A DNA stretch of 64,000 bases from Ecdyonurus torrentis (lineage: Eukaryota; Arthropoda; Insecta; Ephemeroptera; Heptageniidae). A program made the position numbers and the translations under genes. The notes beneath the pieces were generated by a model. The model was given only the letters and a program-made list of their open reading frames with translations. It was not told the origin of the DNA and ran no database searches. Below are positions 58,143 through 64,000 of the stretch, piece by piece. Numbering within the stretch: the first letter of the stretch is position 1; each line of letters opens with the position of its first letter. Location: NCBI GenBank assembly GCA_949318235.1, contig OX439137.1, forward strand, positions 14,087,291-14,151,290, in the 5' to 3' direction.

Positions 58143-58318
58143 TTATTCAACCATCATATCATTTTCTACAGCAGCAAAATGGCGACATACAATGGGACGC
58201 AGCAGTGGTGGTACTTGATCTTGCAGTAATTTAGGCAGATTTAAATCGGGGTAGGAAGCTTGGTTAAAAAACACTCTGCGCACAGCATACATACTCATGA
58301 ACTGTAGATTTGGAGAGC
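58143..58318 (-). CDS. Terminal exon, SOCS-box-like
   Basis: The exon starts in phase 1 after TTCCAG and ends at TAA (58145-58143). It encodes SPNLQFMSMYAVRRVFFNQA followed by LNLPKLLQDQVPPLLRPIVC. The pattern of a helix starting P-x-L-x-x-M/L, an A-V/I-R motif and a later L-P-x-L-L is that of a SOCS box. This is recognition by pattern, not by alignment. Confidence 0.7.
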
Positions 58319-61300
58319 CTGGAACATATAATTAGATGATATACAATAAGATACAAAATAACTCTAACATAAGCTTTAAAGTTTTGACATAAAAAATTGT
58401 ACTATGCCTAGGAATTCAATTTAAAAAAAAAATCGCAGTTAGGATGAAATTTAAAGTCAAGGATATTAATACCATCAAGGGTCATAGCACAGGTATCACG
58501 TGGCACACAGTTTAGTAATATAATGCTTGTATAACTAAGAGCTTTCGTCACATTATCAATTATTATCAATTAAAGTATAATATACTTGAGCACAAAGTAA
58601 GCAAGGGGAGCAGGAATGGGATAAGAAGGGAAAAATCCCCTCATCCTGCTCTCTTTGCCACTGTTTCCTGCATTCATCTCTTCCTGACCCCTATACTCCT
58701 TTTTCCAACTCTACCCCCACCTCGTCCCACCAAATCCAACACCTGCACGCACAACACAGCAGTACAAGACAACAATATTACATAATAATATATTATATCT
58801 GTGAGTCCTTAAGTAAAAGTAAATCCTTTTTTATTGATGGTGTCATCAAGATGACAAAAACCCTCGGTTATACAAACATTATACATAAAACTTAACTCTG
58901 AGCCACATGAGACTTCAGCTTCTCCATATATCGAACTTACTGTGGTAAGGCCCTTGATGGTATTTCTATCCTTTACATATGCCTAGGAATTGCTTTAAAA
59001 AAATAAATATGATGACAGTAGACAAGACTTACACAATTGTTCTTTGAGTTCCTGCCAGGCCAAACAAATGCTTTTGTTGAATCCATGATTACGGTAATCT
59101 TTTATGAACAACTCAAGATTTCCTACAAATTGTTTCATGTGATTTTTAAATGTTTCAAATATTGCCAAGTTATGAGGGATTCCTCCAAATTTCATGAGAA
59201 GAGGCAGCCAGAATTCTATTTCCTCACCACATTGACAGAACAACAAAAGAGCAACAGGTGGTCCCCACCAATGAGGTAACAGTTCTTCTACGTATCTCTT
59301 GCGCTTCAATAAGAAGGCAACTAGTAAGGCATCAGGAATATTTAAATCACTCTTCAATTTATTTAAATCATACTGTGAATTATGTTTCGATATTTTGAGG
59401 ACCATTGAATTGATGTTTGTTCCTCTGTTTAACATTTCTTTGAACAATATGAATCTTTCTTCCTTGTGATAATGTAAATCACTTTCATTATAAATATCAG
59501 TCCAATCAAAGTCATCATCCTCTATGTCACTATAATCTTCATTTTTAAATAATATAGCAAGTAGAAGGACTGCTATCGGACTAATGCACTTGCCACTTTG
59601 AATTTCTGGATTTGGATTTAGAACAGGGTATGTATCTAACATGGATAAGACAAGTTCTTTTAAGTATTCAAAATAACTTTCACAGGCATTTTCACGGCCA
59701 ATACTCATTAGTTTGACAATGGCATGACCAAACATTTCAAATTGTGCTTTACTGAATGAAATTTTTCCAATTTTAGGAATCTTGTGATGAAATACAGTAG
59801 TAACTATCTGTTTATTATGTTGAAATATGCAAGATAAGATATCCTTACTATTCATGCACAATTTCATATACATTTCTAAATCAAACATAAAATCATTAAG
59901 AATATATAAGTACATTTTTATAACTTTTGTAGAACTCACATTATTTTTAACTTGTGGAGATGATAGTATGAGATTGAATACTTCAAAACGAGGGGGGAAA
60001 TTAATATGGTTCATAGCATTGCAGGAGCTAGCAATGTCTAACATAGCATTGACAATAGGACTATTATTAAGATTAGAATATTTCATTGGATCAACTCCAA
60101 GTTCTAGCAATTTTTTCATTGCTTTACAATCATAAATACATTGCACAAGAGCTGTGTTACCTTTGTTACAGTGCAATTTTGGGTCTGCTCCTAGATTTAG
60201 TAGTTTATTTACAATATCAATGGTTCTACCATGACTCATCAGTAATGTTTTACCTTCACTATCCCGAATATTAATATCGTAATTAGGAAATCTCTGCAAC
60301 AATATTTCAATCACAGAAAAATCATGACAATGTTTTTTAGCCAGCATTATGATATCAATACCTTCCTTAACATCACCACCATTTTCCAACAAGTATTTTA
60401 AAACTTCCACTTGACATGATTGATTACTAATCAATACCTGGTGCAATGGGGTCATGCCAGATTTATCCAGCTGGTTTATTTTTGTTGGATCTGAAGTTAA
60501 CAACAATTTAGCTTCATTCAAATTTTTTACTAGGCCCCAAGCACTATTGCCTGAATCTGAGCACACTTTAGCACCATTTTTTAGTAACATATTGATTAAT
60601 CTATATCTGAAATTGTACAAGGCATCTCGTTGCATTTTATGGTGTGATTTGTGGAATGTAAATGACATGATTGTCTGTAGGATCGTCTTGCCAGAATTAT
60701 CTTCTGCATTCACACTAGCTCCATGTTTGATCAAAAGTTCCATAGATTGTTCGAGATGAGGAACTGGTCGTTTGTTACTTTTGTGGCCAAACAGGAATGC
60801 TAGAAATAAAGTAAAATAGTGCTTATTAATACAATGCATAAATTAAAATAATAGCAAATACTACAACAAATACAAGGTTTCCAGAAAATTATACATTCTA
60901 TAGATAATATTTGTGGTGGTCCAAGTGTAAACTAAATTCTAGAAAAATGAAACGAGCAATTTAGCAATTTACGGTCCCAATGAGGTGTCCAGGTGCATTT
61001 GTTTGCCTTCTTAAATTTACTAGATATCAACAAGCAAAGGTACACCTCTGGACAAAAGTTTCCCAGTGATTTGTATAGGCAACCCGTAACTACCCTGTGA
61101 TATCTATATGAAAAAAAAAACTAAACGTAATGGCCCTAATCGGAAACTTTTGTCCAGAGGTGTTGTCAACTTGACAAATCTATCTCTCTTTCTCTCTCCC
61201 ACTCAAGCAAACACACACATTCAACAAACCTATTTCAAACCAGTATTCTTGTATAGCAAAAAAAAAAAAAAAAAAAATGCAATGCAATGCAATGCAATGC

Positions 61301-61952
61301 TCCTTGCCTATTTTATTATTATTATTATCCAACTTTTTAGGAGACATTTATCATGAAATGCCACTGTTACTCTGTCTCTTACTCAAACATGTACCCAAGC
61401 ACTCAAAATATTTATGAAAATGTCATTACATGCAACATCAAGCAAAAGCAATATACTTGATACATGTTTGGGGGTGGAATGTTGTGTGCAATTGAGAGAG
61501 AAAAATCGTTGGGCAAGTAGGCATGCACCTTCACGTGTGTATATATTGGGAAAATTTAAGAAGGCAGAAAAATAACATTTGTTATTATTATTAAGTGAGC
61601 CTAGAGAAGTGCGGTATTTTGGACCTGTTGTCTCATAGCTACAGCTTATAACACAATTACCACAAAGGTTTAAACCTAGGCCGATGGATTCAATGATTAA
61701 GGGAATTATGGAGATAAGTATAGTATGGTTATGTAACTTCAGAAAACCGTTTCAAGTTTAAAACTAAAAACAAATAATAATAAAAACTAAAAAAAAAAAA
61801 AAAAATCTGCTTTCAAAATATTATTTGAAATTGCTACAATGTAATATTACACAGGAAAAAATTAACTCACTATGGTGAAGAGGAGTAACTCCGTCATTGT
61901 CAGGTACATTGATGTCACCAGGGTTAGTTCGTATCCACTTTGAGATGATACA
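58143..61952 (-). CDS. Ankyrin-repeat protein with SOCS-box-like C terminus (3' exons)
   Basis: The minus-strand exons are a probable 61952-61871, then 60799-59033 and 58318-58143, with consistent phases (1, 1) and GT-AG borders. The long exon (589 codons) contains several ankyrin repeats near its start (ELLIKHGASVNAEDNSGKTI, NQLDKSGMTPLHQVLISN, LLNLGADPKLHCNKGNTALV, KLLELGVDPMKYSNLNNSPI) and a less repetitive second half. The last exon resembles a SOCS box. Ankyrin/SOCS-box proteins are usually substrate adaptors for Cullin-RING ubiquitin ligases (family knowledge), and that role is inferred here. The true 5' end is uncertain because the upstream sequence is frame-broken. Confidence 0.75.
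58459..58980. mobile_element. TIR element, family R1 copy 5 (about 520 bp)
   Basis: The left arm AAGGATATTAATACCATCAA then GGGTCATAGCACAG matches the right arm read on the other strand, AAGGATAGAAATACCATCAA then GGGCCTTACCACAG. It fills most of the last intron of the ankyrin gene and ends about 50 bases from the donor of the main exon. A short direct repeat, TATGCCTAGGAATT, occurs at 58403 and 58978. Confidence 0.65.
59033..60799 (-). CDS. Main ankyrin-repeat exon
   Basis: The exon begins after TTTATTTCTAG in phase 1 and ends in phase 1 at GTAAGT. It is uninterrupted for 1,767 nt. The in-frame ATG at about 60839 lies in the upstream intron and is not the start. Ankyrin consensus pieces (G-TPLH, LL-GAD) are clear in roughly the first 260 residues. 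The second half has Asp/Glu-rich EDYSDIEDDDFDWTDIY and WWGPPVALLLFCQCGEEIEF and is not recognised. Confidence 0.85.
61041..61163. mobile_element. Tc1-like short inverted-repeat element
   Basis: ACACCTCTGGACAAAAGTTT at the left and AAACTTTTGTCCAGAGGTGT at the right are perfect 20-base inverted repeats about 120 bp apart. CTGGNCAAAAGTTT ends are typical of Tc1/mariner elements (family knowledge). It lies in an intron of the ankyrin gene. Confidence 0.75.
61258..61300. repeat. Poly-A followed by (TGCAA)n
   Basis: A run of about 19 A is followed by five TGCAA-like pentamers. Confidence 0.85.
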
Positions 61953-62146
61953 CTATACTAGGATGTGCAAATTGAGAACATGCAGAACATAAAGGAGTTT
62001 GCCCTTGAGAGTTCTTCATCATGTTGAAAAAATATTGGCTGTTGAAGCATCAAGGCACATATCAATATTCTTCACCAGCATGCAGTTTCAATTACCTTGA
62101 GAGTAGACTAGTCGCGGGCTTGATCTGCTGCAAGCATTGAATTACA
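61871..62146 (-). pseudogene. Frame-broken ankyrin repeats at the 5' side of the ankyrin gene
   Basis: In the 3' part (61952-61871) an in-frame exon is possible, SKWIRTNPGDINVPDNDGVT then PLHH, ending GTGAGT in phase 1. Further upstream on the minus strand, ankyrin-like pieces appear in changing frames: NSQGQTPLCSACSQFAHPSI and NIDMCLDASTANIF. A shift is needed near 61945, another in the T-run near 62030 and probably one more near 62085. They are either real disabling changes in old repeats, or indel errors in the assembly of a working exon. Confidence 0.5.
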
Positions 62147-62352
62147 GTATATAAGTTAATTATTTAATAATTTTTTACATATATATTTTTTAAATAATAG
62201 GCCTATGTACCGAAACGAAATGAATAACTTTCAATTTTAAATTTTAGTAATGCATTTCAATGTATATTATAGTTGTGAAATTTTATGATTTCGTTGCAGT
62301 ACATATTATATTCGGTATAAATGTTAATTATAGCATTATATATAACTATAGG

Positions 62353-62565
62353 GGCTGTAAGCTGCAACCTCTAGTTAAACCTTAGTTATCTTTTTTTAAT
62401 TGTTGCAACAATCAAAATAACAACTTAACTACGGTTTAACTAGTTAGTTAGGGCTGTAAGCTGCAACCTCTAGTTAAACCTTAGTTATCTTTTTTTAATT
62501 GTTGCAACAATCAAAATAACAACTTAACTACGGTTTAACTAGTTAGTTAGCGTTGCAGCTTACGG
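62353..62565. mobile_element. Palindromic MITE with an internal 98-bp tandem duplication
   Basis: A unit starting GGCTGTAAGCTGCAACCTCT and ending TTTAACTAGTTAGTTAG occurs twice head to tail (62353-62451, 62452-62551), essentially identical. The whole closes with GCGTTGCAGCTTAC, complementary to the starting GTAAGCTGCAAC. Each unit is itself palindromic around ATTGTTGCAACAAT. Confidence 0.8.
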
Positions 62566-62614
62566 GGGTATATTATATAATTGTATGCATTAAAAAATTA
62601 ATCAAACTTTCTCT

Positions 62615-62637
62615 CCCCCCCCCCCCCCCCCCCCCCC
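62615..62637. repeat. Poly-C tract, 23 nt
   Basis: An unusual C homopolymer in this AT-rich window. Confidence 0.95.
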
Positions 62638-62956
62638 TTGTTGAGAAGTCACGATTGCCATTTGACTGCATGTTATCTGAGTGAGATTTTCACCAGTTTT
62701 GGGGGTCGTACTTATGGTTAGTATGTTCCATATTATTATAGTTACTATAAAGGTAGTACAGTTGATTCACCAAAAGCGGTTTTTTACTTCACACGTCATC
62801 CTATCTAAACCCATATGTTAATTAAAAGGGGTCACTTCAATAAATCATAGTGCAACTAATACAAATTGTCAGGACATAAAAATCATATCAGAACATGCCT
62901 GAACAAGTCAGCTATTGTTTTTAAATCTATAAATATCCTCCTCAGTTGATTCATAT

Positions 62957-63094
62957 TATTAATTGACCACTTGCAATGTACAAACTTTTTAAAATAATTT
63001 GAATAATTCTTAATGCATTTCTAATGTAAAAATCGTTTTCACTTACTTGGCTGCAACAATTAAAAACATTTTATTGCAAGTGGTCCATTAATGA
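62957..63094. mobile_element. MITE-like inverted repeat
   Basis: TTAATTGACCACTTGCAATG at the left pairs with the right end, read on the other strand as TTAATGGACCACTTGCAATA. The loop is about 90 bases. The motif AAAAGCGGTTTT occurs on both outer sides (62772 and 63161). Confidence 0.6.
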
Positions 63095-63249
63095 TTTTCT
63101 GAGACGTTGCAATCCACCGCTAAGATTGGATGTCGAAGTGACTCCGGGCATTTTCGCAAAAGCGGTTTTCTCTCTAAATAAAGCCAATCACAGGCCTACA
63201 AAATGTGGTTACACCCTCGTATACATAAGAAGAATGCGCGGTGACCATA

Positions 63250-63896
63250 CTACATATCTATATAAGTTATGTTCTTGGTATTTTCTAACACAATAATAGC
63301 TCCTCACTATGAATATTGTTCATCGATATTTCTGGATGCAAATGTCAGAGATATTGATAAACTAGAGAAATTACAAAATAAAGCTATGAGAATTATTCTG
63401 AAATGTGATTGGTATACTAAGAAAAATGATATGCTTAAGAAATTAAACTGGTTAAGTGTCAAACAAAAAATTGAATTTAAAGTACTGTGTTTCATTCATA
63501 AAATCACTTCAATGAAAGACGACATCTTTAGTAACTACTATAAAAAAAATAATGAAATTCATAAACATGATACTAGACAAGCAAAAGAATTCCACATGTT
63601 TTCTCAATCCAACAAATCAAGCCAAAAGTCTTTATTTGTTAATGGCATAAAATTATATAACAAACTCAATCAAGTTGACAAAGAATTAAACGTTAAAAAT
63701 TTCAAAAAACAAGTATTCAATAAACTTAAATGCAGTGATATTTAAAATTAAAATAAGATAATAAACCTACATTATTATAAACTATATACCCTATGATTGA
63801 AAGTGAAGTGTAACATCAAAATAAATCAGTGTTAATGAAGTGTTAATAAAATAGCATTAAATTGCTAAAATTAACTAACAAACAAACAAACAAACA
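63250..63896 (+). mobile_element. 5'-truncated LINE 3' end with (AAAC)n tail
   Basis: A frame at 63269-63745 encodes only the C-terminal part of a LINE ORF2: IIAPHYEYCSSIFLDA, LEKLQNKAMRIILKC and KHDTRQAKEFHM. This is the same architecture as the end of the element at 50839-51324 (HxNYxxGIWG...NTRQAKDIHI) but clearly a different family. About 130 bases of 3' UTR follow, then an AACA/AAAC repeat at 63876-63896, typical of a non-LTR retrotransposon tail. The 5' truncation point is near 63250. Confidence 0.8.
63876..63896. repeat. (AAAC)n tail of the LINE
   Basis: Five AACA/AAAC units close the LINE 3' UTR that begins at 63746. Confidence 0.8.
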
Positions 63897-63931
63897 ATTA
63901 ACATGTATACATATGTATAATATGTATACAG

Positions 63932-64000
63932 GTCTTGCCAAAAGTTCGCCCCATGGTTCGCCCGGAACGATTTTATTGAGGCGACCCGCAACCAGGCACT
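63932..64000. mobile_element. Tc1-like terminal repeat cut by the window end
   Basis: GGTCTTGCCAAAAGTTCGCC begins a sequence resembling the Tc1-like ends above. It continues past the window edge, so its partner cannot be seen. Confidence 0.35.

Noticed and set aside
62615..62637. Poly-C tract considered as an i-motif or G-quadruplex regulator
   Set aside because: It is a plain homopolymer far from any recognised promoter, and nothing else supports a function.
63876..63896. Short AAAC repeats considered as a CRISPR-like or satellite array
   Set aside because: They form a five-unit tail directly after a LINE 3' UTR. There are no spacers and the window is eukaryotic.

Overview
The window is eukaryotic nuclear DNA from an arthropod, most likely an insect. 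It is very AT-rich, the genes are split by GT-AG introns, and mononucleotide, (TA)n and (CT/GA)n tracts are abundant. Many short inverted-repeat transposons (MITEs) are present. The zinc-finger gene carries a ZAD domain, a domain mainly expanded in arthropods. I cannot name the species or order from sequence alone.

Plus strand, 7.8-41.7 kb: almost the whole coding region of a Piezo mechanosensitive cation channel, resolved here into about 46 exons with mutually consistent splice phases. The recognisable part begins at the conserved N-terminal segment, at about the tenth codon of a hydrophobic helix, and ends at a TAA at 41689-41691. The first coding exon (about 20 residues) was not found and may lie upstream of the window. 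Several exons are phase-symmetric and look like cassette exons. A large 543-nt Pro/Arg/Ser-rich exon near 23.1 kb appears to be alternative. One intron seems to be of the GC-AG type.

Minus strand, 45.5-54.7 kb, tail-to-tail with Piezo: a six-exon gene predicted to encode about 1,107 residues with an unusual domain order: two THAP-type zinc fingers, a ZAD split over two exons, then about 16 C2H2 fingers. A degenerate non-LTR retrotransposon (LINE) sits in its third-largest-scale feature, the 2.9-kb intron between exons 2 and 3, in the same orientation. A candidate non-coding first exon lies near 55.9-56.0 kb.

Minus strand, 58.1-62.1 kb: an ankyrin-repeat gene with a C-terminal SOCS-box-like segment. 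Its two 3' exons are intact. The 5' part is readable as ankyrin repeats only if the frame is changed several times.

The rest is intron and intergenic DNA packed with non-autonomous transposons. These include a 752-bp hAT-type element with a perfect 8-bp target duplication, two near-identical copies of a 112-bp palindromic MITE, two copies of a 170-bp palindromic MITE, a diverged five-member TIR family, Tc1-like terminal repeats, a tandemly duplicated palindromic element, and a second 5'-truncated LINE with an (AAAC)n tail at 63.3-63.9 kb. The three host genes show no sign of being functionally linked.
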